Counted from the first letter of the stretch, positions 36,034-45,481 are shown. The stretch is 64,000 nucleotides of DNA from an uncultured Flaviramulus sp. (GCA_947495125.1 CANLXL010000004.1:334322-398321); one strand, 5' to 3'. Notes: a model not told the origin generated them from the sequence alone. Numbers and translations: made by a program.

Positions 36034-38445
36034 ATGAATTTAGATACAAATAAATTAAAATCTGTTAATCCAACAGATAGTTCCGATTTAAAAAAAGAAA
36101 TTGGGGCATATTTAAAATATTGGAAATGGTTTGTTTTAAGCTGTATAGTTTGTTTAGTTTTTGCTTTTTTTTACCTGCGATATGCAACACCTAAATTTAA
36201 TGCAGAGGCTAAAATAATGCTTTTGGATAATGATGGGGTGTCAAATCCTGCTCAAGCTATCCTTAATGATATGGAGCAAATTTCGAAAGGTGAGAATAAA
36301 ATGGTTTCAGATGAAATTGAAATTCTGAATTCTCGAAATTTGATGATTGGAGTTGTTGAGAAATTGGGATTGAATAAACAATTTTTTGCTAAAGGAAAAT
36401 TTTATGATTCTCAATATTATCCAATAGATAAAGCACCAATTAAGGTAAATTTTATTGTATCGGACTCGATTTTGTACAAATCTAAGTTTGATTTTAGTAT
36501 CAAGATAGCTTCTGAAACTACCTTTGATTTTATTTACGAGTCAGAAACTACCGGTGAAGAAGTTGTTGTCGATAAAATGTTTTTTGGAAAAAACGTATCT
36601 ACACCTATTGGAGACATCATTGTAACTCCAAATACAGATAAAATATCAGATTTTATTGCGCAATCTGTTTTTATTAAAATTAAGCCTTTAGATAAAGTTG
36701 CTGAGAAGTATAAAAGCAAAATTTTAATTTCTCCGGTGGCAGAAGGATCTAAAGTCATTAAGATATCTTTAGATAATGCTTCTGCAAATAAGGCAAAGGC
36801 TGTTATAGATAATTTAATTAGCGAATATAATAGAGTTTCAATAGAAGATAAAAGCACTAAGTCTAATAATACTGCTGATTTTATTAATAATAGAATTGGT
36901 TTAATCGCCGAAGATCTTTCTAAGGTTGATGATGAAATTGAGTCTTTTAAAACAGGAAATAAATTAACTAATATTACCTCTGAAGCTGATTTATATTTAA
37001 AATCAAATGCCCAAACTGAAGATCAGTTAGCAACCAGCAGAACGGAACTCAGGAAAATTAATTTCATGAAGAATCAAATAAATAATGATGATTCTTTTGA
37101 TCGTATACCTTCAAATATAGGGTTATCTGATGGATCGGTTAATTCTATTGCTAATAAGTATAATGAGCTTTTGGCAACAAGGGAAGCACGTTTAAAAAGC
37201 TCAAATGAAAAAAACCCTATAATCATAAATTTAAACGAACAATTAAATGCCCTAAAAAATAGCCTTCGTGAAAGTTTGAATAACTCTTCAGAAACTGTCG
37301 GATTACAAATTAGAAGTCTTGAAAATCAATCCGCTAAAATTAGTTCAAAAATTTACGCAGTACCTGGTCAAGTTAGAAAATCCAGAGATATCGAACGCGA
37401 ACAAGGCATAAAGGAATCTTTATATTTATACCTTTTGCAGAAGCGGGAAGAAGCTACAATATCGTTGATATCTACCTCTCCTAATGCTAAAATTATTGAT
37501 GATGCACATACAAGTTATATTCCGGTCTCTCCTGTATCAAAGATGGTGTATATAGCGTCTATTTTGATTGGATTAGGAATTCCTTTTGGTTTTTTCTATG
37601 TTAAGAATATGTTGGATACTAAAATACATAATAGAGAAGACTTAGAGAAATTAATAAAAAATGTTCCTGTTCTAGGAGAAGTACCAAGATTATCCAGAAA
37701 TGATAAAGGATTAATTATGAATAATGATCGATCGATTTTATCTGAATCTTTTAGAATAATAAGAACAAATTTTGATTTTATTAAAAGAAATAAATCTGAA
37801 GAAAAGTATAATAATGTAGTTTTTGTGACATCTACTATAAATGGTGAAGGAAAATCTTTCTTTAGCTTAAATATGGCACTTACTTTTGCAAATATGGGTA
37901 AGAAAGTTTTGTTAATTGGTGCCGATATCAGAAATCCACAAATATATTCTGCTATCAAGAACAAAAAGGACAAGGAACATTCAGGACTTGGACTTACAGA
38001 GTATTTGGTTGATAAATCAATTATACTGGGAGAAACTATTGATTCATTCAATATTAATAACATTAATATTGATATTTTACTCTCTGGTAAGGTTCCGCCA
38101 AATCCCGCCGAGTTGTTAATGAATGATAGAATTGAGACCCTTTTCGATTCTGTATCAGATCAATATGATTATGTGATAGTAGATACGGCTCCTGCGATGC
38201 TCGTAACAGACACATTACTTATTAGCAAATATGCCGGACATACCATTTATTTAACCAGAGGAGGTTATACTGAGAAGCCTATCTTAAACTTTGCAAGAGA
38301 ACTATATGCAGAAGATAAATTAAACAATATGATGCTGGTCGTTAATGATGTAAAGAAGTCTAATTTTGGATATGGTGCAAAATATGGTTACTATGGTTCT
38401 AAAGAGAAAAAGTCCTTTTTTAGAAGAAATAAATATAAAGCCTAA
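36034..38445 (+). CDS. wzc: Wzc-type polysaccharide co-polymerase and tyrosine autokinase
   Basis: The 803-residue protein has a first membrane helix at about 31-50, a large periplasmic Wzz-type domain with coiled-coil regions, and a second helix at about 508-530 (MVYIASILIGLGIPFGFFYV). The cytoplasmic BY-kinase domain has Walker A TSTINGEGKSF (about 598-608), Walker A' VLLIGADIRNPQ and Walker B YDYVIVDTAPA (about 711-721). The C-terminus is Tyr-rich (GYGAKYGYYGSK), the expected autophosphorylation cluster. Cycles of phosphorylation control chain length and export through Wza. Its stop codon overlaps that of the convergent PHP phosphatase gene. Confidence 0.93.
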   Translation: MNLDTNKLKSVNPTDSSDLKKEIGAYLKYWKWFVLSCIVCLVFAFFYLRYATPKFNAEAKIMLLDNDGVSNPAQAILNDMEQISKGENKMVSDEIEILNSRNLMIGVVEKLGLNKQFFAKGKFYDSQYYPIDKAPIKVNFIVSDSILYKSKFDFSIKIASETTFDFIYESETTGEEVVVDKMFFGKNVSTPIGDIIVTPNTDKISDFIAQSVFIKIKPLDKVAEKYKSKILISPVAEGSKVIKISLDNASANKAKAVIDNLISEYNRVSIEDKSTKSNNTADFINNRIGLIAEDLSKVDDEIESFKTGNKLTNITSEADLYLKSNAQTEDQLATSRTELRKINFMKNQINNDDSFDRIPSNIGLSDGSVNSIANKYNELLATREARLKSSNEKNPIIINLNEQLNALKNSLRESLNNSSETVGLQIRSLENQSAKISSKIYAVPGQVRKSRDIEREQGIKESLYLYLLQKREEATISLISTSPNAKIIDDAHTSYIPVSPVSKMVYIASILIGLGIPFGFFYVKNMLDTKIHNREDLEKLIKNVPVLGEVPRLSRNDKGLIMNNDRSILSESFRIIRTNFDFIKRNKSEEKYNNVVFVTSTINGEGKSFFSLNMALTFANMGKKVLLIGADIRNPQIYSAIKNKKDKEHSGLGLTEYLVDKSIILGETIDSFNINNINIDILLSGKVPPNPAELLMNDRIETLFDSVSDQYDYVIVDTAPAMLVTDTLLISKYAGHTIYLTRGGYTEKPILNFARELYAEDKLNNMMLVVNDVKKSNFGYGAKYGYYGSKEKKSFFRRNKYKA

Positions 38446-39188
38446 GTGACTGAAAAGGTTTGATTTGTGTTTTTAATGATTGAAGAAAGCCTCATTGCAG
38501 TATTCTTTTTAAGAATAATTTTAGAAAGCTTTTTGATGTGAGTCATATGGTGTGTATCTGTTGCAGCGAAATCGATGTAATTTTCCTCCATAAGATAATC
38601 AGCTGTTTGCCGTACTCTTTTTCCATAGTGATTACTTAATGAGAGTAAATTGAGTTGAAAAAAACACCCTTGTTGTTTAAGTTCTTTATATTTTCTTTTA
38701 TTATCATGATAGTATGAATATCGTTCTGGATGTGCTAAAACGGGCAGGTATCCACGATTTTTCAGATTAAAAATAATAGTTTCTACATTTATAGGTGGTT
38801 GAAAATAAGACATTTCAACCAAAACATACTTTCCTTTTAATGTGAATAAGTTTTCGTTGTCCAATAAATCCTCGAAATGGGTATCCATCATATATTCTGC
38901 TGCTGGATTAATAGGAATATTAGGCACAGAAGTGCCTTTTAAGGCTTCCAACAATGTTTCAAAAGAATGTCCAATACTTTCATCTGTATTTGGATAGAAG
39001 TCTTGCATGACATGAGGTGTCGGAATAATTTCTTTAATACCTAAATCCAATAGGCCTTTAATCAGTTCTATAGAATCAGTAATAGTTTTTGCACCATCAT
39101 CAATACCGGGTAACACGTGGCAATGGATATCGACAAACCCTTCTAACAGATCTCTAAGAAATTGCTTTTTTGAGAAAAAATGAAACAT
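38442..39188 (-). CDS. PHP-family tyrosine-protein phosphatase (CpsB/CapC/YwqE type)
   Basis: The 248-residue protein has the PHP metal motifs: DIHCHVLPGIDDGAK near the start, IIPTPHVMQDFYPN, NPAAEYMMD, PVLAHPERYSYY and FAATDTHHM. These match the CpsB/YwqE phosphatases that dephosphorylate BY-kinases such as Wzc. Its gene is convergent with the kinase gene, and the two ends overlap by 4 bases (TAA and TAG share bases), so kinase and phosphatase are transcribed from opposite strands. It most likely resets Wzc. No signal peptide is present, as expected for a cytoplasmic enzyme. Confidence 0.9.
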   Translation of the reverse strand: MFHFFSKKQFLRDLLEGFVDIHCHVLPGIDDGAKTITDSIELIKGLLDLGIKEIIPTPHVMQDFYPNTDESIGHSFETLLEALKGTSVPNIPINPAAEYMMDTHFEDLLDNENLFTLKGKYVLVEMSYFQPPINVETIIFNLKNRGYLPVLAHPERYSYYHDNKRKYKELKQQGCFFQLNLLSLSNHYGKRVRQTADYLMEENYIDFAATDTHHMTHIKKLSKIILKKNTAMRLSSIIKNTNQTFSVT

Positions 39189-39272
39189 TTACCAAAAATA
39201 AAACTTTATTCCAAAACTGAAGTTTAAAAGGAGGAAAATGAATTGAGAATTAAGCTAGATTCAAAACGAGTA

Positions 39273-39581
39273 TTATTCTTCCTCATCCGAAAACATCCCC
39301 GGATCTATGGGTTCATCCTCATCGGGCAAAACAACATTCCCTAGCGCATTGACCATAACATTATCTTGGTCGAAGTTCGTCATGGTATAATGTAGTTTAC
39401 TACTCACCTTGACAAGATAAATAGAATCTTTTGTTTTTACCTCCACGGCTTCAATGGTTTGGTTATGGTGATTATCAAAAGTTATGATATCTCTATCTCC
39501 ATATCCATCTGGAAACTTTTCAGTTAAAAGTTTAAGTAACTCAGGTGTTAGTTTTTTATAATCAACTATAATTCTTTTCAT
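39273..39581 (-). CDS. Small acidic-tailed hypothetical protein
   Basis: I place the start at ATG 39581 (102 residues, MKRIIVDYKKLTPELL); a TTG further upstream is less likely. The protein has a short alpha/beta-looking core with FPDGYGDRDIITFDNHHN and an acidic end (LPDEDEPIDPGMFSDEEE). I do not recognise a functional family. It sits between the phosphatase and aroB genes on the same strand. Its compact composition and clear coding appearance suggest a real gene, but no function can be given. Confidence 0.65.
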   Translation of the reverse strand: MKRIIVDYKKLTPELLKLLTEKFPDGYGDRDIITFDNHHNQTIEAVEVKTKDSIYLVKVSSKLHYTMTNFDQDNVMVNALGNVVLPDEDEPIDPGMFSDEEE

Positions 39582-39669
39582 GGCAAAAAATTTAGCTAAC
39601 AATTAATTAAAAAAGGTCAAAAAAGATGTTCGATATTTATAAAGTTACAAATAATTTTAAATATACATT

Positions 39670-40737
39670 TTATTCGTCGTAAAATTTAAAGGCATCAAGA
39701 ATAATGGCCTCATCAACCAGACAATCTATTGTTGGTTTGCCTATAGCTTCAAGAAGTACGAAATTAATATTGCCATGATTATTCTTTTTATCATACTTAA
39801 GTAAATCTATTATAGGAGGATAATCACTTTCATCTATCACAACTTTATCGTAGTAACTCAAAAATAAATCTTTGATATCTTTAGTTGTTTTGGAAGACAA
39901 TCCAACCAACTGTGTTGATATATAGCTCGCTAAAATCATGCCTATTACTATGGCTTCACCATGTAAAAGGGTTGTTTTAGTGGGGTTGCTCAAAAAGTAC
40001 GATTCTATGGCATGCCCTAAGGTATGTCCATAATTAAGGGTTTTTCTTAAGTTATCCTCAAACGGATCATTTTCGACAACATGCTTTTTAATTAAAACCG
40101 ATTCATGAATTAATTCATCCAAATTATCGAGAGAAAGTTTCGATAAATCTCTAAATTTATTCCAATATGACGCACTACTTATCAGCCCATGCTTCAACAT
40201 TTCTGCCATACCCGATCGCATCTGGTTTTTGGGGAGTGTATTTAAAAACTGAGTATCGATTAAAACTAAATTCGGATTACTTATAACGCCAATTTGGTTC
40301 TTTAAATGCCCTAAATCAACACCGGTTTTTCCACCAACTGAGGCATCAACCATAGATAGTAAGGACGTCGGAACATTGATATAGGCAATACCTCTCTTAA
40401 AAGTACAAGCCACAAAACCTCCTAAATCTGTAATTACACCACCACCTATATTTATGAGTAAGCTCTTTCTGTCTGCGTTCAATTCCGAGAGGGTGTCCCA
40501 AACCCCAACACAGGTGTCAATGGTTTTATTTACCTCTCCGGATTCTATTTCTATAATTTCAATAGTAACATTGGTTGCCATCTTTTGTAAGAAGGGAGGT
40601 AAACAATGGGCATGTGTATTTTCATCAACTAATATGAAGATCTTTGAAAAATTATTATCTATAAGATGTTTATTTAGAGCAACATAGCACGATTCGTTAA
40701 AATGGATCATGCAATCATTTGTGGAAATAGAATCCAT
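39670..40737 (-). CDS. aroB: 3-Dehydroquinate synthase
   Basis: The 355-residue enzyme carries out the second step of the shikimate pathway, NAD-dependent conversion of DAHP to 3-dehydroquinate. Diagnostic blocks are INIGGGVITDLGGFVA, GIAYINVPTSLLSMVDAS, VGGKTGVDLGHLKNQIG, and metal ligands in GMAEMLKHGLI (Glu), LNYGHTLGHAIE (His) and LLHGEAIVIGM (His). Length is normal for AroB. It diverges from the proline dehydrogenase gene and appears to be a housekeeping gene placed next to the polysaccharide locus. Confidence 0.95.
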   Translation of the reverse strand: MDSISTNDCMIHFNESCYVALNKHLIDNNFSKIFILVDENTHAHCLPPFLQKMATNVTIEIIEIESGEVNKTIDTCVGVWDTLSELNADRKSLLINIGGGVITDLGGFVACTFKRGIAYINVPTSLLSMVDASVGGKTGVDLGHLKNQIGVISNPNLVLIDTQFLNTLPKNQMRSGMAEMLKHGLISSASYWNKFRDLSKLSLDNLDELIHESVLIKKHVVENDPFEDNLRKTLNYGHTLGHAIESYFLSNPTKTTLLHGEAIVIGMILASYISTQLVGLSSKTTKDIKDLFLSYYDKVVIDESDYPPIIDLLKYDKKNNHGNINFVLLEAIGKPTIDCLVDEAIILDAFKFYDE

Positions 40738-40832
40738 AAAATATAATTATTTTTTAACGCTGTGAAATTAAGGAGATTTTATATAAAATGATAACTTCGG
40801 CATCATTATATTTGTGCAAAATTTTAAAAATA

Positions 40833-42011
40833 ATGCAAAAAAACAATCGAATTTTTGATAATACGGAAATTGCGTTTTCTCTTAAAAGTGATTCTGAATT
40901 GGAACGCGCCTATTTTTTGTTTAAAATGATATCTATAGAGCCCTTAGTGCGCATAGGTACGGCAGCAACAAATTTTGCTATTAAAGCACATTTACCTATT
41001 GAAGGTTTAATTCGGTCAACCGTTTTTGATCATTTTTGCGGTGGTGTTAATGAAGAAGATTGTTTGCCTGTGATTAATAAGATGTATAAAAAAGGAGTAA
41101 GCTCGGTTTTAGATTATTCTGTTGAGGGTAAAGAAGATGAAAAGGAGTTTGATGCCGCAGTAAATACGATCTTAAAAATTATCGATTTTGCAAAATCTAA
41201 GCAGGAAATACCTATAGCGGTATTTAAACCTACAGGATTTGGAAGGTTCTATTTATACGAAAAAATTGGTAAAGGAGAGGCTTTAACCAAAGACGAACAA
41301 GAAGAATGGGACGGCGTTGTTAGCAGGTTTGATAATGTTTGTAAAAAAGCCAAAGACTGCGATGTTGCCGTTTTAATTGATGCCGAAGAAAGTTGGATGC
41401 AGGATGCTGCCGACGATTTGGTTTCAAAAATGATGCAAAAATATAATACCGAAAAGCCCATTGTTTTCAACACGTTACAGATGTATAGACATGATCGGTT
41501 AGCATTTTTGAAAGCACAGCATGAGCACGCCAAAGCCCATGGTTATTTTCTGGGTTATAAACTCGTACGCGGGGCTTATATGGAAAAAGAAAATGAAAGA
41601 GCAGAAGCGCATGGTTATTTGTCTCCAATATGCAAGGATAAGCAAGCCACCGACATCAATTTTAATGAAGGTTTAGTTTATATGTTAGATAATCTCGAAA
41701 ACATGTCGTTGTTTGCGGGTACGCATAATGAAGAAAGCTCCTATTTGCTAATGGACTTAATGTCTGAAAGAGGCTTGTCTAATAACGACACCCGTATATG
41801 GTTTGGCCAATTGTATGGTATGAGTGATCATATTAGTTTTAATTTGGCAAATAAAGGCTATAATGTGGCTAAATACATTCCTTTTGGGCCTGTTAAAGAT
41901 GTGATGCCGTATTTAATTAGGAGAGCAGAAGAAAACACGTCGGTAGCCGGACAAACCGGAAGAGAATTAAAACTTTTAAATAGCGAAAAGAAGCGTAGGA
42001 GAACATTGTAA
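40833..42011 (+). CDS. Proline dehydrogenase
   Basis: The FAD-dependent enzyme oxidises proline to pyrroline-5-carboxylate. Motifs include VLIDAEESWMQDAADDLV, YKLVRGAYMEKENERA and FAGTHNEESSYLLMDLM of the PRODH barrel, and the C-terminal YIPFGPVKDVMPYLIRRAEEN with its proline-binding arginines. I prefer the ATG at 40833 (392 residues, MQKNNRIFDNTEIAF), as family members start there; an ATG at 40788 would add 15 residues and has AGGAG 12 bases before it. It is a stand-alone PRODH, without the aldehyde dehydrogenase half of PutA. Its 3' end overlaps the convergent dehydratase gene by 36 bases. Confidence 0.92.
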   Translation: MQKNNRIFDNTEIAFSLKSDSELERAYFLFKMISIEPLVRIGTAATNFAIKAHLPIEGLIRSTVFDHFCGGVNEEDCLPVINKMYKKGVSSVLDYSVEGKEDEKEFDAAVNTILKIIDFAKSKQEIPIAVFKPTGFGRFYLYEKIGKGEALTKDEQEEWDGVVSRFDNVCKKAKDCDVAVLIDAEESWMQDAADDLVSKMMQKYNTEKPIVFNTLQMYRHDRLAFLKAQHEHAKAHGYFLGYKLVRGAYMEKENERAEAHGYLSPICKDKQATDINFNEGLVYMLDNLENMSLFAGTHNEESSYLLMDLMSERGLSNNDTRIWFGQLYGMSDHISFNLANKGYNVAKYIPFGPVKDVMPYLIRRAEENTSVAGQTGRELKLLNSEKKRRRTL

Positions 42012-43070
42012 TTTATAAATACAATCTTCTAAGATCGATTTAACCTCCTGATTGCTCATTGTTGGCGTAATTAGCTTTAGTTTGTGAAGTGTGGCTATTT
42101 CATTGGAGTATTCTATTTTCGGACTTACTTTATAAATATCCAAATGCATCGTTGGTTCCAAAGATTCTTCCTTAGATGTAATTTCTTCATGTGTTTTTTC
42201 TCCCGGGCGCAACCCAATAATTTCAATAGGATTCTTTTCTCCGGTTAGATTCAGCAAGACTTTAGCTAAGTCAATAATCTTAATGGGAGTCCCCATATTG
42301 AAGGTGTAAAGATTGCTATTTGGTTTATCCCATGACGTAATCTCGAGCAATAATCGGCAGATCTTATTTAGATTAATAAAAAACCGTGTCGTCTCTTTGC
42401 TCGTCACGGTGAGGGGAGTGCCGGATTCAATTTGTTTCAAAAATATGGGCAATACAGAACCGCTGGATCCAAGAACATTGCCAAATCTGGTGGTTAAAAA
42501 TAGCGTTTTCTTTTTCGAACTTAGATAATTCAAATAGCTTTCGGCAATGCGCTTTGACATGCCCATAACACCAATAGGGTTAACGGCCTTATCTGTAGAA
42601 ATGAATACGAATTTTTTAACCTTGAATGTGATTGCCAGATCTGCAAGTGTTTTTGTCGCTAAAATGTTAAGTTTTATAGCTTCATAGGCATTATCTTCCA
42701 TCACGGGTACGTGCTTATATGCCGCTGTGTGTATAACAATTGTTGGTTTAAATGATTGAAAAAGCCAGGTCATGGCTTCGTCATCTCTAATATCAACCAA
42801 AACAAATTCTATTTTTGGATTGTTTTCAAACTCTTTAAATAAATGATAAAGAGGGGATTCGGCATTATCAACCAACACCAAATTTTTAAATCTGCTTTTA
42901 ACCAATTGTCGTGCCAATTCACTTCCAATAGAACCTGCAGCTCCGGTAATTAAAATAGTCTCTCCGTTAAAATTGAAATTTGATGAAAAACTATGAGGCA
43001 ATTTATTGGAATTCAATAGTCCGGACTCGTCTAAGAGGAATTTGATTCTATTATAATCAGAACTAGTCAT
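41976..43070 (-). CDS. Short-form CapD/PglF-like UDP-sugar 4,6-dehydratase without membrane domain
   Basis: The 364-residue protein corresponds to the C-terminal SDR half of the 649-residue enzyme at 33258: ILITGAAGSIGSELARQL, TAAYKHVPVMEDNAYEA, STDKAVNPIGVMGMSKR and TTRFGNVLGSSGSVLPIF all have direct counterparts. It lacks the four membrane helices and the middle nucleotide-binding domain and starts about 35 residues before the SDR core. Catalytic Met/Lys residues are kept. It may work on another UDP-HexNAc or be a duplicate of PglF; together with the PGT gene at 43215 it forms a second small glycan-initiation pair. Its last 12 codons overlap proline dehydrogenase on the other strand. Confidence 0.87.
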   Translation of the reverse strand: MTSSDYNRIKFLLDESGLLNSNKLPHSFSSNFNFNGETILITGAAGSIGSELARQLVKSRFKNLVLVDNAESPLYHLFKEFENNPKIEFVLVDIRDDEAMTWLFQSFKPTIVIHTAAYKHVPVMEDNAYEAIKLNILATKTLADLAITFKVKKFVFISTDKAVNPIGVMGMSKRIAESYLNYLSSKKKTLFLTTRFGNVLGSSGSVLPIFLKQIESGTPLTVTSKETTRFFINLNKICRLLLEITSWDKPNSNLYTFNMGTPIKIIDLAKVLLNLTGEKNPIEIIGLRPGEKTHEEITSKEESLEPTMHLDIYKVSPKIEYSNEIATLHKLKLITPTMSNQEVKSILEDCIYKLQCSPTLLFAI

Positions 43071-43214
43071 TAGGGCAGATATCGTTTAAAAGTAAATTCG
43101 TAGGGTTTAAATACACACTAAATGTATGCATAATTACATTTAGCACCAAATTTTCCACATAAAAACTTCGCGTAACCCCTTGATTTAGTGCGTAAAAACC
43201 AAATTCAAACCGGA

Positions 43215-43808
43215 TTATCTCAAAATTACCCTAAATATGGTCAAACCAATAAGCTTTAAATCGAAGAAGAAATTCCTTTTTTTGATATAAGTTTTATTGT
43301 ATTTCAACTTATCCGGAATGATGGTTTTAATAAAAAACGCTTCAGGGTTTTCGGCCGCTTTTAAGAGTTCAACTTCATTTCTGTACTTTAAAGAAGCTAA
43401 TCCGGTAATTCCTGGTCTAACAGAGAATATTTTCAAATCGTCCTCAGTATAAAAATTCACATAATGACGTAACTCGGGTCTCGGGCCTACGAAACTCATA
43501 TCACCGAGTAAAATATTAATGAGTTGAGGAAACTCATCAATTTTATAGCGCCTTAAAAAATAACCGATTCTGGTAACTCTCGAATCTCGGTTACCTAAGG
43601 TTAGCAAACCTTTAGATTGAGAGGCCACATACATGGTTCTAAACTTATAAATATTGAAATCCTTATTATGCCTTCCAACACGTCCCTGAATAAACAAAAT
43701 GGGACCTTTAGAATCTATGGCAATACAAATGGCAATGAGTAATAAAAAAGGGGAGAGTATAATCAGCCCCAAAAAGGCACCTATAAAATCGAAACTACGC
43801 TTTATCAT
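43215..43808 (-). CDS. Second initiating phosphoglycosyltransferase (PglC/WcaJ-like catalytic domain)
   Basis: This 197-residue monotopic transferase has the membrane re-entrant helix at 8-32 (FIGAFLGLIILSPFLLL), KFRTM at 55-59, RVTRIGYFLRR, the catalytic pair Asp91-Glu92 in KIDEFPQLINILLGDMS, GPRPEL (108-113) and VRPGITGLASLKYRNE. It differs clearly from the enzyme at 5129-5734. It lies upstream of the short dehydratase gene on the same strand. Both may start a second glycan or use another sugar. Confidence 0.9.
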   Translation of the reverse strand: MIKRSFDFIGAFLGLIILSPFLLLIAICIAIDSKGPILFIQGRVGRHNKDFNIYKFRTMYVASQSKGLLTLGNRDSRVTRIGYFLRRYKIDEFPQLINILLGDMSFVGPRPELRHYVNFYTEDDLKIFSVRPGITGLASLKYRNEVELLKAAENPEAFFIKTIIPDKLKYNKTYIKKRNFFFDLKLIGLTIFRVILR

Positions 43809-43817
43809 TAAGAATGT

Positions 43818-44189
43818 TTATTCAATCTTTAGCTGTGTTATGGTCGCAATACTATCACAATTTTCAACGATTATCGTCATGTTCTTGCCATCAGAGTCTC
43901 CTTCAACAATATATAACCCACAAGGTTCTTGTCGTGTTTTACTTTCCGAAAAATTAATACTTCCATTTTTTAGAACGTGGTGTATAAAAACAGAATCCAC
44001 ATTTTTATTAGTAATTTCAGATTGAATTTCGGGGCTGTAAACAATGGTCTTTGTATTTATGTTCTTTAGTACTCTGGCTTCCGGCCCATAGCTACAAGAG
44101 GTTTTTTTACCACTTAAAAAGAAAGCCAAAATAATTAAACCTATTGAAAATCCTCCGAGATAATAGCCAATGCGTTGTATTAATTTCAT
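43818..44189 (-). CDS. Small membrane-anchored protein, possibly DUF4258-type
   Basis: The 123-residue protein has one N-terminal membrane helix (about 10-26, GGFSIGLIILAFFLSG) followed by GKKTSCSYGPEARVLKNI and a periplasmic domain containing an FSESKTRQEPCGLYIVEG block with a second Cys. From memory, similar proteins occur next to alanine dehydrogenase genes in Flavobacteriaceae and carry a DUF4258-type label; I cannot confirm that here. It is 9 bases upstream of the PGT gene and 89 bases downstream of ald, all on the minus strand. Function unknown. Confidence 0.6.
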   Translation of the reverse strand: MKLIQRIGYYLGGFSIGLIILAFFLSGKKTSCSYGPEARVLKNINTKTIVYSPEIQSEITNKNVDSVFIHHVLKNGSINFSESKTRQEPCGLYIVEGDSDGKNMTIIVENCDSIATITQLKIE

Positions 44190-44278
44190 GTAAAATGTCT
44201 CCTCAAGTGCTTCCGGAGGTCTTTTAAAATTAAAAATTATTAATAAGGTTTTGGCAAGTTCAACGGGACAGGGTCAAA

Positions 44279-45481
44279 TTAAAAGATCAGCAAATTAATA
44301 TCGCTAAAATCCAAATCGAACCATTCACCAACAGATTTACTGGTCAAAATGCCGTGGTAAAAATACAACCCATTTTTTAAACCTCTGTCAAAACGAAGGG
44401 AATTTTCTATACCGCCGTCCTCAGCAATCTTCAATAAGTATGGTGTAAAGATATTACTAATCGATACGGACGCCGTTCGCGGGTATCGTGCCGGGATATT
44501 TGGTACACAATAGTGCGTGACATTGTGCTTAAGGTAAGTAGGTTGTTTATGTGTTGTAACCTCACTTGTTTCAAAACAGCCACCCATGTCGATACTCACA
44601 TCGATTATAATAGCTCGTTTTTTCATGTTTCTTACCATATCTTCCGAAACCACAATTGGTGCCCTGTTAACACCTCTAACGGCTCCTATAACAACATCAC
44701 AGCGTTTTAAAGCCTTAAGTAAGTTTTTAGGCTGGAGAGTAGATGTAAAAAGAGGCCTGCCTAAATTGGTTTGAATACGCCGTAATTTGGTAATAGAATT
44801 ATCGAAGATCTTTACATTGGCTCCCAGGCCTATAGACCCTCTGGCTGCAAATTCTCCAACCGTACCGGCTCCAAGGATAACGACCTCTAAGGGAGGCACA
44901 CCACTAATGTTTCCAAACATAAGCCCATTTCCGTTTTTTCGGTCTGATAATAATTCTGATGCAATTAAAACAGAAGCCGTACCGGCAATTTCGCTTAAAG
45001 ATCTTACGGCCGGGTAGGTGCCGTCGGCGTCTCTTATAAATTCAAAAGCAAGTGCAGTGATCCGTTTTGCTGCGAGGGCTTCAAAATATTTTTTGGATTG
45101 CGTTTTTATCTGTAAAGCCGATATTAAAAGGGCTTGCGGGTTTAACATTTTTATTTGATCCAAACTCGGTGGCTCTACTTTTAACACCATTGGACAGGCA
45201 AATACTTTTGCAGCATCTTTAGTGATTTCGGCACCGGCTTCACTATAATCCTTATCACTAAAACTTGCACCTTTACCGGCTTCAGACTCTATCAACACTT
45301 TATGTCCGTTATTAACTAATGCAGAAACGGCATCCGGTGTTAAACACACCCGCTCTTCCTGGTACGCAGTTTCTTTAGGGATCCCAATAAAAAGTTCACC
45401 TTTCCGCTTAAATATTTCAAGGGTTTCTTCCTGTGGTAAGAGCTGTTGTTTGGTAAAAGGAGATAGAGGTTGTTTGGCCAT
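44279..45481 (-). CDS. ald: Alanine dehydrogenase
   Basis: The 400-residue NAD-dependent enzyme interconverts alanine and pyruvate plus ammonia. It has the AlaDH/PNT N-terminal domain (GIPKETAYQEERVCLTPDAV; GKGASFSDKDYSEAGA) and the NAD-binding domain VVILGAGTVGEFAARGSIGL, with VIGAVRGVNRAPIVVSEDMV and IDVSIDMGGCFETSEVTTHK. Length agrees with the family in Bacteroidota. It diverges from the TonB-type gene at 45645, sharing a 163-base intergenic region that contains the inverted repeat at 45582-45596. Confidence 0.9.
   Translation of the reverse strand: MAKQPLSPFTKQQLLPQEETLEIFKRKGELFIGIPKETAYQEERVCLTPDAVSALVNNGHKVLIESEAGKGASFSDKDYSEAGAEITKDAAKVFACPMVLKVEPPSLDQIKMLNPQALLISALQIKTQSKKYFEALAAKRITALAFEFIRDADGTYPAVRSLSEIAGTASVLIASELLSDRKNGNGLMFGNISGVPPLEVVILGAGTVGEFAARGSIGLGANVKIFDNSITKLRRIQTNLGRPLFTSTLQPKNLLKALKRCDVVIGAVRGVNRAPIVVSEDMVRNMKKRAIIIDVSIDMGGCFETSEVTTHKQPTYLKHNVTHYCVPNIPARYPRTASVSISNIFTPYLLKIAEDGGIENSLRFDRGLKNGLYFYHGILTSKSVGEWFDLDFSDINLLIF

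Noticed and set aside
39582-39602. TTG start for the 102-residue acidic protein
   Set aside because: The ATG at 39581 gives a natural N-terminus, MKRIIVDYKK.
40788-40832. Longer proline dehydrogenase start
   Set aside because: Related enzymes begin at about the second ATG (40833); the longer form cannot be excluded because AGGAG is near it.
44200-44225. Possible hairpin between ald and the small membrane gene
   Set aside because: Only a four-base stem (CCTC/GAGG), too weak to call a terminator.
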